A stretch of 64,000 bases of DNA from Triglochin maritima (GCA_963682175.1 OY821771.1:35732201-35796200); one strand, 5' to 3'. Shown: positions 1 through 11,995, counted from the first letter of the stretch. Numbers and translations: made by a program. The notes: a model not told the origin generated them from the letters alone.

Positions 1-240
1 TCTATGACCAACACGACAATCTTAACTCGGTAATTAATGTCCCATGTTAATTACCATGATTGCGAATATCTTTTGTTTTATGCAAACCAATATCTTTCAG
101 AGCTCTACGGTTAAGGACCAAGAGCCTCTTCCTTAACATTTCTAAAAGACGAATAACATAAACAAGGAACAAAATGATTTCTCATTCAATTCATAATAAT
201 TGACATTTAAAAGTAAAACTTTTAGAACACATTCCCTTCA
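1..240 (-). repeat. Copia LTR, 5' end fragment (runs off left edge)
   Basis: Read on the minus strand this begins TGAAGGGAATGTG and matches, base for base over long stretches, the start of the solo LTR at 26521. The LTR start is at 240 and the rest lies outside the window. No polypurine tract follows at 241, so this is more likely a 5' LTR or solo LTR than a 3' LTR. It interrupts the MULE transposase reading frame that resumes at 241. It resembles the 26521 copy more than the LTRs at 7217 and 30575, which suggests two subfamilies. Confidence 0.85.
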
Positions 241-1558
241 CTTTCTTGAAGATTCGAGACGTCGAAATTTGGCAAACTATATAGGTCCTTTGTTTCAGCA
301 TATAAATGGCCGAGTTTCGCATCGCTGCTTGTCGTTATTGACTCAGGAGTTGAAGTGAATGCAAGACTTAAGTAATGAAGTTGAATATCGTTGCGGGTGT
401 GCTTTTCTGACATCACATGGGATTCCTTGTGCATGTACCATGTACGAGTGTTTTGCGTCAGGTGATGGAATTTATTTAGAGCAGATTCATCCATTCTGGA
501 AAACACTTGTCATTGGAGAACGAGTCCATATGTCAGAGTTTGTGGATCAGTCAGCACAAGACGTCGAGCATTTTCGGAAGCTCGTTGATGAGATTTCGGA
601 TAGCGACCCTGCAGTAATTCGTAGTGCCTCTCGTATTTTATACGAACAGTTACACCCTGATATTAAGGTATGAGGTCGACCTAGGGGAAAGTCGACACGT
701 CGGGACCCGAGTGCCTTCGTGTATGCTAAGCAAGGTCGTGGTCGGTCTGCCAGTAGTGGGAGCAGGGGTCGTGGTTGGTCTTCCAATTCGTCTCGATCGT
801 CCGTGAACACGGGCACATGATCTGGTATGACGATATCTTTGTTGTTATTTAATATATATCACTAATCTAGATAGGTTGAATATATTATCTCTTAATTTTA
901 TTGTTTTAATGAATTGCTATTTCTCCATCTTACAGTGTCCGGACAGACTGACGTGGATAACTTCTCATATGTTGATAAACTGTCAGGAATTATTTTACCA
1001 TTTCTGGAGAGGTGGAATGACGTACGTGCTGATGACAACTATGGATTTCGATGGGTTGCCGATGTCTTCCATGGTGGTCAAGACAACTGGTTGTACGCCC
1101 GTCGTGCGATTTCTAATGAGATAGGTGCACATCCTATTTATGAGAGTATCTATTTCGACAATGTGGTACAGGCTCGTCAACAAATTGATTGGGGTGGGGG
1201 AGCTTGTGACGAAGATCATTATATGGAAGTTTGGGCCGACTTGTTTCCGATTGATAATTTTTACAAGTGTGCGGTCATGTATTTCTCAATGGGAACGGAT
1301 GGTTCGTTGTTCCCGTGTCTTACTATGCTACCTTGGGAGAGTCCGTCTACCATGATTAGACCTGTCAGAGAGTTGGTCATTGCTCATTTAGGGAGTTACA
1401 GATATTTTATTCATTTGGAATTAGCTGATGATTTCCCAGTACCTCCTATAGCGACCTTGTGGTATCAAATGCGAGATGAGAGTGTTGTTGGATGGGAGGA
1501 TCAGTACGAAAGTAGGATGACGTATTGGAACCGGTTACGTAGTACATTTTGTTTGTAA
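241..1558 (+). pseudogene. MULE transposase, C-terminal part: SWIM zinc finger plus OTU-like domain
   Basis: This is the 3' end of a Mutator-like (FAR1/MuDR-type) transposase cut off on its left by the LTR at 240. One frame from 242 to 808 holds the region before the SWIM finger, then the finger (CGC, HGIPCAC), then a basic tail. It carries TGA stops at 356-358 and 671-673, both consistent with CGA to TGA changes. After an apparent intron ending in ACAG near 934, a second exon to 1558 encodes an OTU-like fold (PFLERW, then the active-site loop near 1033, ending PVPPI and the W/Y-rich tail). In related transposon OTU domains the loop reads GDGNCGFR; here it reads ADDNYGFR, so the catalytic Cys is Tyr. 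The expected catalytic His before PVPP is also Tyr. The element is not coding-competent. Confidence 0.75.
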
Positions 1559-1841
1559 TTTGTAATGCATTTATAATGTATAATATATCGTGTATTTGTA
1601 CTTATATCGTGTTGTTCTTTTACTAGATTTTAAATTTAAGTATTAAAAATATGATATCTACAGAAATAAGTAGAAGATATGTTCGTGAGAAATAAGTATT
1701 AAAAATACGATAGTCAAAGAAATAAGTAGAAGATATGTTCGTAAGAAATAAATAATAAGAGTACACAGATAAGCATAAGCAAATACCAACCAATATAGTA
1801 ACAGTGCAACATATAAAAAAACGATAGTAAGAGCAAGTCAA

Positions 1842-3516
1842 CTAGAGCTCAATATCCGAATCATGGTCCGAAATGCCCAACTGGTTGTTCCAATCCTCGA
1901 TTAGGCAATCCCAATTTGTACATGCAAGTCTCGTATCCTCAGTCGGCATCATGTCTCTCTGTCGCAAGAACGGCTGCGTATACCGTATCGCCATACTCAT
2001 CCACTGTATGTAATATAACAATTAGCGTACATTAACAATAAAAACAAAATATACATTACAATTACCAATAAAATTAGATAAACTTACTGCATCGGCACAT
2101 GTCCTATCCAGTGGTCTCTCCGGTCTCGGAATGATACTGCGTACGATAAGTGGATGTGAGCACCTACCGAACCACTACAAATAATCTGCATCACAAGTGG
2201 AGGGGTCGCAGCTACGACTCAGATCGTCCAGGTGAAGTCGTCCTACTCTCGGAAATGTCCTCCAAACCGATTCCGCAAATGAAACGCTATGCCTGACGTC
2301 GTACGTTGTCGCAATCGCAGACCGTACTGCATGCTCAGGCGTTGGGATGTCAACCGGGATCACCTGAACGTAACCCAACTGACGTAACACGCGATCAGGT
2401 AAATAAGGCTCTGTGATATCCCTATAACGAATAACGCCATAAATGTAGTCCTCGGCACGGCTACAACAGGCTCAGGACCATACGTAAACCACTCCACCTA
2501 AACGTTTATACATTAATAATAATAAAGTTGAAATTTAAATAAACGTGAATGATATATACATTATATACTTGCGATACAGTCATCTGATCTAGCCGTCTAC
2601 GAATAGAAAGAAGTCGACCCTCGCTCTTATCCTCGACCCGGACAGCCCACATACGCGAACGAGGATGACCACACTCAATAATCTTCCGCTCCTGATGCGA
2701 GCGGAAAGCAGGAAAATACTGATAGATCCAAGCCTGCAGCAGTGTAAGACAACCCGTAATCCCAGAACAATCAGCACGACTCGATATACCCAGCTGGCGA
2801 TACAGATATGCCAACGTCGCCGATCCCCATGAGTACTGACCAATGGTATCTGGCTTCCTCACCTCCAATAGGTCACGTGGTTTGACTCTGGAACCGCTCT
2901 TGTCGACAAATAAGACGCAGCCTAGCAGTAAGAAGAGGTAGGCAGTCATTTGCGTATCCTCAGTCCGTGGTGGTCGCCCTCGTCTGCAACAGTCGCCCAC
3001 AGCCTCAATACTAACACCACCGCCACTCCAAAATGAGTTATCCCGCCCAAGACCCTAGAGGCTGAAACCCAGAAACTCTGATACAAATAACTTCAGCTCA
3101 GACGTTGGCGCATGCGCACTGACCATACGACCCTTAACAAGAATGTGCAGAATCTGAAAGACGTCATGCAACATGATCGTCATCTCTCCGAACGGCAAAT
3201 GGAAAGTGTTGGTGTCAGGATGCCACCGCTCCACGAAAGCCAAAATCAATGGCATGTCAATGTAGGAAAACATGTTGTACGGCAAGTGACCCAATCCACT
3301 GTCACTAACGGTCGTCGTCATATCATCAGTCATCACTGAACGCCAAGCCTGCAATGTCGTACAGGCTCTGTGCCGATTATGGCACTTCAAAACCTTCCGA
3401 TCCTCGCCATCCCAGATGCATCTCGCGATGTGGCCTCCGAAACTCGGAATGACGCTCCCATCTAGAGGACCACCGGGCATCATATTCGTCACAATCCAAG
3501 ACTCGTCCTCACCCAT
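1842..3516 (-). pseudogene. Plant mobile domain (MAIN-like/PMD) protein, MULE-associated
   Basis: The minus-strand frame starting at 3516 (ATG) matches the plant mobile domain family: IPSFGGHIARCIW, VLKCHNRH, FVERWHPDTNTFHLPFGEMT. After an in-frame TAG near 3057 it continues with the TIGQYSWGSATLAYLYRQLG and LTLLQAWIYQYFP blocks. Further exons reach PDRVLRQLGYVQVIP (about 2350-2390) and a last exon ending at 1842 (TAG). Breaks seen are TAG near 3057, TAG at 2172-2174, and a one-base frame change near 2450. Both TAGs fit CAG to TAG. Upstream of 3516 the frame stays open into an Arg/Gly-rich stretch typical of these proteins, so the original start may lie near 3890. It faces the transposase tail to tail, with 283 bp between them, as expected if both belong to one MULE that captured a PMD gene. 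The function of PMD in transposons is not known from the sequence. Confidence 0.75.
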
Positions 3517-3944
3517 CTTCTTTTTCTGAGCTAGGGCGTCTGTAGTGCACGAACTCGAATCACCGGTAACAAACCGGCCACCTCGACCCTTCCTAATGAC
3601 TCACTCAGCCGAAAGACTACAATGTCGCCCCCGTCCTCGACCGTACTGCTGTATCGCCCCCTCCTGTGGCTCCAAGCCATACCGGCCCCATCGTCACTCT
3701 CGTCGTGACTCCTCAACTCATCTGAATCATGCTCGTCGTCGAAAGAATCCTCAGGTGTCTGACGACGACGTAAAAGATTTCTCTCTCCTAACTGAAGCAG
3801 AAATACCCCGTCTACGTGGATGACGAGGACCTGACTCATCGACTATACTACGTACCCGTTGTACCGCGCGTAAGGGAATTGATTTCCCTTTTCCTCCACG
3901 GTAACCCGATGACTATTAATTCAATTTTAAAAATAAAATTTTGT

Positions 3945-4262
3945 TAATGAATTTACTAAAATAATTAAACTCATTGTTAACTTAATAATCAATTTATTTA
4001 GCAATTACCACAATTTATAATCAATAATCCTTTACTAAAATCGTACAAAACTAATTATTAACTTAATAATCAATTTAGTTAGCAATTATCACAAATTATA
4101 ATCAATAATTCCTTACTAAAATAATTAAACTAAATATTAACTTAATAGTCAATTTATTTAGTAATTATCACAGTTTATAATCAATAAAGGATTTACTAAA
4201 CTAATTTAATTAATTATTAACATAATATTCAATTTATTTTGAAATTGTCACAATTTATGATC
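3945..4262. repeat. AT-rich tandem array, about 80-bp unit, 4 copies
   Basis: The block TTAACTTAATAATCAATTTA recurs with TTAA at 3977, 4058, 4137 and 4217 (spacing 81, 79 and 80 bp). Each is followed by a copy of AATTATCACAATTTATAATCA. Copies are diverged. It lies just outside the PMD pseudogene and is probably subterminal DNA of the MULE, but the MULE end itself was not located. Confidence 0.8.
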
Positions 4263-4291
4263 ATTTTAAATAATTAAAAAAATTGTTTTTT

Positions 4292-4415
4292 CGGGCGTCT
4301 ACCGGAGACACCCCATTGTTCGGGGAGTCGTCTGCCGGAGCCGCCTCCCCCTTCGTTCGGGGGAGGCGGTTCCGGCGGCCGCCCGACCGTTGGGTCAGGC
4401 GTCTCCCGCGGACAC
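4292..4415. repeat. GC-rich hairpin block
   Basis: An island of high GC sits in AT-rich DNA. A near-perfect stem of about 17 bp (CCGGAGCCGCCTCCCCC at 4335-4351 against its complement ending near 4375) has a loop of about 7 bases. The flanks carry a loosely repeated GGCGTCT...GACACCC block. No coding function is supported. Confidence 0.6.
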
Positions 4416-4423
4416 CCAACCCC

Positions 4424-4451
4424 AAAATAAATAAATAAATAAATAAATAAA
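4424..4451. repeat. (AAAT)n microsatellite
   Basis: About seven AAAT units directly follow the GC-rich block. Confidence 0.9.
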
Positions 4452-5363
4452 CAAGACAATTACCAGATTTGAGTAATCTGGGGCGTCCACTGGTTCTTTC
4501 TTGGCCTTCGATATATTTTTCTGGTGAATATAAGAGTAATTGAAGAGAGAGGTGTTAGGAGAGTGAAATGAAGAGTTATATAAGTAGAAATGGTAGAAGG
4601 GCAAAATGGTAATCTGTACAGACGATTTAAGTAATTTTACGGGAATGAATAGGAGTTCAGATTGAAAAACTCACAATGGGAGTTTTTTTCGACTTCTCAT
4701 ACGCTCACAATGAAAACCTAATTATGTGTCCATTACATGTGTAAAAAGTCAATATTTGTTGGTTTTTCTGTAATTTTACATGTGCAATTAACAACAAAAA
4801 TAAATAAATCGAGAATATGAGACAAACATCTGACATCTACAGTAGAGTTTTTTTTGAAATACTCTTCCCAAATTGCATCCATATGACATCCAAATGCAAC
4901 CTATATCTCAGTTTGGACTCTATCTTTTGCTTTTGTTTTATTTTTCATGTCTTCAATCCATTGTGCACATGAATACAATGAGATGTAGTCCCAACACATA
5001 TAGTTTGAATAGTACAGACTTTTATACTTCTAGTTAAAATAAATATTTTCTATTGTTGTCATTCCTCACGGTTCCAAAGACTGAACTTATAGAATACTAC
5101 TGTACTGGAAAAGATATTTAACCCATATATTACTAAAGAACGTGTACTAAAATTGTACTTGTTGTTCGTGGCATTTCATGCAATTTCACAAACCGAAAGT
5201 TCGGAAAACCATCTACCTGAGGATTTGTATTTTTTACCAAACAATACCATCTACCTGACCATTTGAAACAACCTACTCCAAAGAGAGAACATAACGTGAC
5301 AATTTCATGTAAAAAGAAGACCAGAGTGCAACTCACATGCAAGATTGTTCGCTAAAAGCAGAA
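4452..5363. other. No gene recognised
   Basis: AT-rich intergenic sequence. Only short open frames without recognisable domains are present. The MULE right terminus may lie here, but without the left end it cannot be fixed. Confidence 0.5.
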
Positions 5364-5366
5364 TTA

Positions 5367-5595
5367 GACCATAAATAACAACACACGGGCTACCCTGGGC
5401 ATTCCGTTCCATCTCTCCGCCACGTCGACTCACCCTACTCACCCAAAAAAAAAACCTTTAACCACGCCCGGGCTACTCCACCCACCCTACACTCTCTTTC
5501 CTCCACATCATTTCTTAATTAAACAATTTTAATTCTTACACAACATTTAACAAATTACATTTTACATAATTCTAATTCTAATTACGTCTTCTAAT
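5367..5595 (+). repeat. Harbinger left terminal/subterminal inverted repeat
   Basis: It pairs with 30775-31010 on the opposite strand. Shared blocks in order are GACCAT, GGGCTAC, CACGTC, CACCC, TTTAACCACGCCC, CTCTCTTTCCTCCACAT, TTAATTAAACAATTTTAAT and ACATTTAACAAATTA. Confidence 0.75.
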
Positions 5596-5798
5596 TACTT
5601 TAACTCGAAAATATTTATTAAATCACGAAATTATTATTAAATATTACGAAACCATGTTACATATTACATAAACTGAAATCCGAAATATTACATTCAAAGT
5701 TAACAAACGACAATACACATTACATAAATTTGACTTCGAAATAGTACATTACAATTGCGTTAAACCAATTTTCAAATCACTCCTCGTCCGTAGCGGTG

Positions 5799-6410
5799 TC
5801 ATATATGCTCGATTAAATCGTCTTTCAGATCCAAATGTTGATTCTTATCACGCACCCAATCTGGATTGGCAAAAAACTCGTGAATATCCGCTATACGATA
5901 GGTCGAATATGGTATTTCCTTCGTAGAAGTTTCAGGTCGATCTTCCATAAATTCGCGAATATCTCCGAAATTCGCGTAAGAGTCGCGTTCATCCTCCACA
6001 ATCATGTTATGCATGATGATGCAAGCTGTCATTATTTTGGATAGTACGTCATTACTCCATGCGAGAGCTGGATTTTTAATGATGGTCCACCTCGCTTGCA
6101 ACACTCCGAAAGCGCGTTCTACATCTTTACGTGTTGCCTCCTGCACTTCAGCAAATAACCTGTGCTTCGGGGTTTGAAGATGAAGGATGAATTGAATGAA
6201 GGCGGCTCATTGTGGATAAATATCATCAGTAAAAGAGTATCCCATATCATATTGAACATCATTTACCTCATAATTTACAGGTGGAGCTCGGTCATCCAGT
6301 ATGTCATCGAAAACCGGAGATTGTTGCAGGACGTTCAAGTCATTGGTTGAACCTGGAATTCCGAAGAATGAATGTCAGATCCATAAGTCGTATGATGTCA
6401 CCACTTCAAG
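5799..6410 (-). pseudogene. PIF/Harbinger (DDE_4) transposase, C-terminal half
   Basis: The minus-strand frame carries Harbinger transposase hallmarks: FGIPGSTNDLNVL, then PVFDDIL, then RKDVERAFGVLQARW (the Glu of the DDE triad lies in this block), then TACIIMHNMIVEDE. The last uninterrupted stretch is 6146-5799. Upstream there are two in-frame TGA codons, one before the FFGIPGS block and one near 6210, both where relatives have Trp (TGG to TGA). The N-terminal half, with the first catalytic Asp residues, is absent. The frame runs into the truncated Copia LTR at about 6410-6427, so the missing part was deleted at that junction. Confidence 0.85.
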
Positions 6411-6426
6411 GATCAGGGTTGCTCAA

Positions 6427-7217
6427 GATGTTACCCAATTAGCATAGATGTTTTTGTTCCACTCGAACTAATCACGATCCATTTAGTGATGTAAGTGCAC
6501 CACTTGTGTCCGTCCCTTGCCTCATGATATTAAGAATATATACAAAAGTAGAAATGTGTCACCTTTGTATTATATTCATTTCTTGATCTCTTTAAGCTAA
6601 TTATAACTATGTAACTTAACTCAAGTTACATTGTGCACATTATAATTTTGCTTTATCAAGGGGCTCACTAATATCATCACTCAATTAAGAGGGGCAACGA
6701 TAATCGTTTGACTAGCTATCTTTTCCAACACAAGTCATGTTCAACCAACTATTGTTTTTATCACTATACTCATTGATAGCTTTTGACAATAATCAAAATA
6801 AGCAATTCTTGAGTGAAAAGATACAATTCTCATATCTTAGGATCCAAGACACAGTAAAACATTAATGACACGAAACACAATTCCATAATGTTTTACTTGT
6901 TAGGTCTATTCAATATATAAAAGTAATTTTTCCCTCTTTTATATACTCATGTCGTCAATTATTTACAGAGCTACAACAATCGATGACCAACACGACAATC
7001 TTATCTCGGTGATTAATGTTCCATGTTATACCATGATTGCGAATAACTTTTGATTTATGTAAACCATTATCTTTTAGAGCTCTTCGGTTAAGGACCAAGC
7101 GTCTCTTCCTAAACACTTCCAAAAGACGAATACCATAATCAAGGAACAAAATGTTTGCACATTCAATTCATAATAATTGACATATAAAAGTAAAACTTTT
7201 ATAACACATTCCCTTCA
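6427..7217 (-). repeat. Copia 3' LTR, truncated
   Basis: It matches the minus-strand LTR from 30575 down to about 29788 almost base for base. The full LTR of this family is about 2.04-2.09 kb (compare 26521-28555), so more than half is missing. The break sits at TTACCCAATT, where Harbinger transposase sequence begins. Its start (TGAAGGGAATG on the minus strand) is intact at 7217. Confidence 0.9.
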
Positions 7218-7228
7218 ATCTCCCACTT
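7218..7228 (-). other. Copia polypurine tract
   Basis: On the minus strand AAGTGGGAGAT directly precedes the LTR start at 7217, the standard position for plus-strand DNA priming. Confidence 0.85.
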
Positions 7229-7295
7229 GTTATCAAATTTTTCTGTCACATACATTCTCAATGTATAAAACAATTAACTAGGTAACCCTCTCTAA

Positions 7296-10200
7296 TCACT
7301 CATCAAGCCAATCCACATGGTTCCTCAGACCCATGGACTCGAAATGCATTTCGCCCTTGGCTTAGGATAAGGGTTTGGTGAATGAATCAGTTGTGTTGTT
7401 GTTTGTGTCCACCCATAACATATTTATTTTGCCCACGTCGATGAAGTCACGTGTGACAAAGAACTTACGATCCATGTACTTCACTTTGTGGTGTGATTTG
7501 GGATCCTTGATTTGCGAGATAGATGCACTATTATCGCAAAATAGTTCTATTGGTCCCTCGCTCGAGGGAACTACTCCAAGCTCTTCAATGAACGTCTTAA
7601 TCCACACTCCTTCCTTGCTCGCTTCAGCGACAACCATTACTTCAGAAGCAGTGGTTGAGTCGGCTGTAGTGGTTTGCTTCCAACTACGCCAACTCACAGC
7701 TCCACTATTTAGAATGTAGACATATCCTGATTGCGACCTTCTATTATCGGGATCACTCATGAAACTCGCATCCGAATATCCCTCGGCTATCAACTCCCTT
7801 TGTCCTCCATAAACAAGAAACTTATTTTTGGTCCGGTTAAGGTACCTCAGAATATTCTTGACCGCAGTCCAATGCTCTGCGTTGGATTGGTGACGACTTG
7901 TCACACTTAGAGCATACGAGACATCGGGGCTTGTACAAGTCATCGCGTACATGATCGATCCTACTGCTGAAGCATAAGGGATATCTTTCATGTACTCCAA
8001 GTCTTTACGTGATTCAGCACGTTGAGACTTCTTGAGTTGCACACCCATACTCATTGGCACATAGCCTTTTTTGGAATTGTTCGTGTTGAACCTTTCCAAG
8101 ACCTTGTCAATGTATGTACGTTGACTTAGGCCAATGAGTCTACGGGATCTATCTCTATATATCTTGATTCCCAAGATGTATTGAGCCTCACCCATATCTT
8201 TCATCGAAAATGCAGATTTCAATGAACTTCTCGTTTGCTCAAGCAAAGGTATATGATTTCCCATGAGGAGTATGTCATCGACATAGAAGATCAAGAACAT
8301 TATGTGGCTCTCACTAACCTTCTTGTATATACAAGGCTCTTCCTTACTTTGGACGAAGTGAATCTTTTTGACTTCTTCGTCAAAGTGCTTGTTCCAACTC
8401 CTTGATGCTTGCTTCAATCCATAGATGGATCTTTGAAGCTTGCATACTTTCTCATTATTCTTTGTATCTTCAAAACCTTGAGGTTGTACCATGTACACAT
8501 ACTCCTCCAAGTTCCCATTAAGAAACACCGTTTTAACATTCATCTGCCATATCTCATAATCATGAAATGCAGCAATAGCGACCATAATCCGAATAGACTT
8601 GAACATGACAACCAGTGAAAAAGTTTCATCATAGTCAATTCTTTGAACTTCAGTGAAACCTTTTGCTACAAGTCTCGCTTTGTAGGTTGTCAAGTTCTCA
8701 TCCATGTACATCTTCCTCTTGAAAACCCATTTATTTTAATGATGTTTTTCCCTTGAGGAAGATCAACCAAGTTCCATACTTGATTATCATACATGGATTC
8801 TATTTCGGATTTCATGGCTTTAAACCATAGTTTGGAGTCATCTCTTTCCATTGCTTCTTGAAAGGTCGAGGGATCATCGGTATCTAGTACCATGATCTCA
8901 TGAAGTCCCAAATACATATCGGGTTTCTTCCTTTCCCTCGTTGACCTTCTAAGTTCTTTTGGTTCTATGTGTACTTCTCGAACTTCTTCCACAATTTCTT
9001 GTGAAATTGGTTCGTGTTCGATTCTCGAACGTACACTAGGTGGGGAAGATTGAGTATCTCTCACAATTGCTTGCGAGGGTCTCTCACTCACTCTCCCACT
9101 AACCAAAAAGGAACCTCGGTTGGGCCTTCATGATCTTGAAGGTCACCATTCATATCATGATCTTGTAGAATATCTTGAGTCTCCTCAAGCACAACTTTAC
9201 TCCCACTACTTTTTATTCTTTCTAGAAATTCTTTTTCTAGAAATACGGCATCTCTCTCTACAATCACTCGATTGGAGGTTATATGTCAAAAGTAGTATCC
9301 TCTTGTCTCACGAGGATAACCTATAAAGAAGCACTTATCCGCTTTTGGTTCAAGTTTGGTCAACATCAATCTCCTGACGTAGGTCTTACTACCCGAAATC
9401 TTGAGAACATTGAGCTTAGGTGTTTTACCACTCCATAGCTCATAAAGTGTTTTCTCTACGGATTTAGATGGAACATTATTTAGTGTGTAAGCCGCAGCTT
9501 CTAGCGCATAACTCCAAAAGTAAAGCGGTAATTCAGCTTGACTCATCATTGATCGAACCATGTCGAGTAATGTCATATTCCTCCTTTCGGATACCTCATT
9601 CCACTGAGGTGTACTGGGAGGGGTGAGTTGTGGTACAATACCACATTCCTTTAGGAATGAGTCAAATTTGGTACTAAAGTACTCACCTCCACGATCCGTT
9701 CGTAGAGACTTGATTTTTTGTTGAGTTGGTTATCTACTTCATTCTTGAATTCCTTGAATTTGTCACAGGATTCACTTTTTTCTCTTAGATAAATATACCA
9801 TAACGACTATAGTCATCCGTGAACGTAATGAAGTACCTAAAACCGTCTCTTGCACTAGTACTTATCGGACCACATACATCAGAATGTATCAAATCCAACA
9901 AGTCATTCGCTCTCGGTCCTTTCTTTTCGAAAGGCCTCTTGGTCATTTTGCCCATTAGGCAAGGCTCGCACGTCTCCAATGATTTAAAATCAAGTTGACC
10001 AAGAAGGTTAGTTTCTTGCAATTTCTTGATGCGTTTTTCATTTATGTGACCAAGACGATAGTGTCACAAGAGTGTATCATTCACGTGAGTAGTTTTAAGT
10101 CTTTTATTATTGATGTTTATGATTTTTTTATTATTCAATTCAAGCAAATAGAGATCATTCCTCGCGAATGCATTTGCATAGAAAATATCATTCTTCGATA

Positions 10201-11398
10201 TAGACAAGCACGAATTTGAAATATTTATATTAAAATTATACATATCCAAACATGATACAGAAATAATATTCTTGTTAATCGAAGGCACATAATAAATGTT
10301 CTTTAAACATAAATTTAAATCACTAGATAATTGAAGCTCCACAGAACCTTGTGCAATCACGGCAATGCTCACACCATTTCCGACCTTCAAAATCATCTCG
10401 TTCTTCACGAGTTCCTTCATATCCTTTAGTAGCTGCACATTAGAAATTATGTGAGCACAAGATCCGGTATCAATTACCCAATCATGGACAGAGGTGGCTA
10501 AATTTATCTCAATAACAAATATACATTTGGCTTTTTTGGGGCGCTTACGTTTCGTCACTCCATTGTCAAGGTCTTCCTTGTACTTGGGCTAATTTGGACG
10601 GATGTGTCCCTTTTCACCGTAGTGAAAGCACTCTGTGTTGGGAGTCGGAGATTTTGAAGAATTCCCCCTTGAGGCACTCACACGAGCACCTCCTACTCCC
10701 TTGCTCTTGATTGACGTATTTTTAATGAATTTGCCTTTACCTTTGGTGATCTTCTTGCTCCTCTCATGGATGGCTAAGATGTGCTTGTCCCGACCATTCC
10801 CCATATCAACTTCAGCCGTTTTGAGAGCGTTGTGAAGTTCCTCAAGACTCACCCCTTTTTCACGCACATGATTGTGCATAATGAATTCCTTGTAGGACGG
10901 GGCTAGAGAGCCAAGAATCAAATCTTCCGCAATGTCATCGGGCATCGGGGAAGAGAGCTTCGACAACTTCTCAAGGTATCCTTGCATCGTGAGAAAATGC
11001 ATGGATACCGATGTTCCCTCCGCCATGTGGCACCTTGTGAGTGCGATGGTGGTCTTATAGCGCTCTTTTCTAGCACTATCCATGAACATCTTTGTTAATG
11101 CTTCCATGGTCTTCTTGGGTTTTGAATCCAAGTATTTCGCTTGAAGCGAGTCACTCATGGAGGCCAACATTAGACCGTGAACCTGGTTCTCTTGGTCTTC
11201 CCACTTGGCTTTTGCCTCTCTCTCGCTATCGGTTGTCTTCTCATTTATTTTTGGGATTTCACCATCTAAAATATGAGATAGTTTCTCAAACTTCAACACG
11301 ATATTGAGCTTTAGTTGTCAGCTTATGAAGTTTGAGTCATCATTTGTCAAATGATATTTTTCAATCATAGATCGCACAATAGGTTGAATATTCGACAT
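7296..11398 (-). pseudogene. Copia gag-pol polyprotein, broken
   Basis: The minus-strand ATG at 11398 opens gag. Domains in order: gag (about 11300-10650); CCHC knuckle near 10620 reading CFHYGEKGHIRPN, with the second Cys now Tyr; aspartic protease WVIDTGSCAH (about 10470); integrase with CEPCLMGK, ITFTDDYSRYG and later ERRNMTLLD (about 10020-9290); RT with FLNGNLEE and YVDDILLMGN (about 8711-7950); and RNase H ending in SFTKPLS. Breaks include in-frame stops in gag (about codon 27), at 10586-10588, near 10062, near 9284 and at 7362, and frame changes near 9795 and 8735. RT motif A reads QMNVKT where relatives have QMDVKT, so the first catalytic Asp is Asn. The original end is the TGA at 7296. 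Most stops fit CAA/CAG to TAA/TAG or TGG to TGA. Confidence 0.93.
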
Positions 11399-11990
11399 AT
11401 CTACAAAATAAATTATATGGGATTTAATGTCAATTTTATGTTTTTAAAAAAAATCAATACCGCAAATAAAAATTTGTCCATAAATGCAGCAATTTCAAGA
11501 TCCTATTAATTATAATACAAACTAGCTAAGGTAAGAAAATATTTTCTAATCATAATCATTTCCAAAAATCGCAACATTTGCATTTTCAAACTCTTATGAC
11601 TCTTGTCGTTTTAATTAAGAGGGAATTTGACCAATCCTCGTAAGAAACTCTCTTTCTCAAAACCGAGCTAGGGCTGCGGGTCTTGTTAAGAAAACTTATT
11701 TTATTTGATACGAGATACGTTTATCCATTGTATTCACAAACAAATATACTCGGTGTCCACTAATGGTGAATCACACCTCATACATCTATTCATGGCACAA
11801 CAATAGACAACATTATATCTCCCACTATTCCCAAAGATGAAGGAAGCTATCTCCCGCTAAAGGTGAGCAGAATATCCCTCGATCGATGACTGCTAGTGGA
11901 TGAAATAAGAAAGAAAAATACTCTTAATTTTTGGTTGGACAATTTAAACATTTATGTGTGATTTTAGAATTTAGGTGATCATGCACATTT
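11399..11990 (-). other. Copia leader, gag-proximal part
   Basis: Non-coding DNA between the Copia gag start and the TR-GAG insertion. It continues at 25635 beyond that insertion. No motif is recognised. Confidence 0.7.
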
Positions 11991-11995
11991 ATCAT
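11991..11995 (+). other. Target-site duplication of TR-GAG element (ATCAT)
   Basis: ATCAT at 11991-11995 precedes the element start (TGATGC). The same ATCAT follows its end (CTCATCA) at 25630-25634. This fixes both ends of the insertion. Confidence 0.95.

Noticed and set aside
1623..1841. 72-codon minus-strand frame downstream of the PMD gene
   Set aside because: Hydrophobic low-complexity product of AT-rich spacer DNA; no family match.
3945..4262. CRISPR-like array
   Set aside because: Repeats are long, diverged, AT-rich and without spacers; the DNA is plant nuclear.
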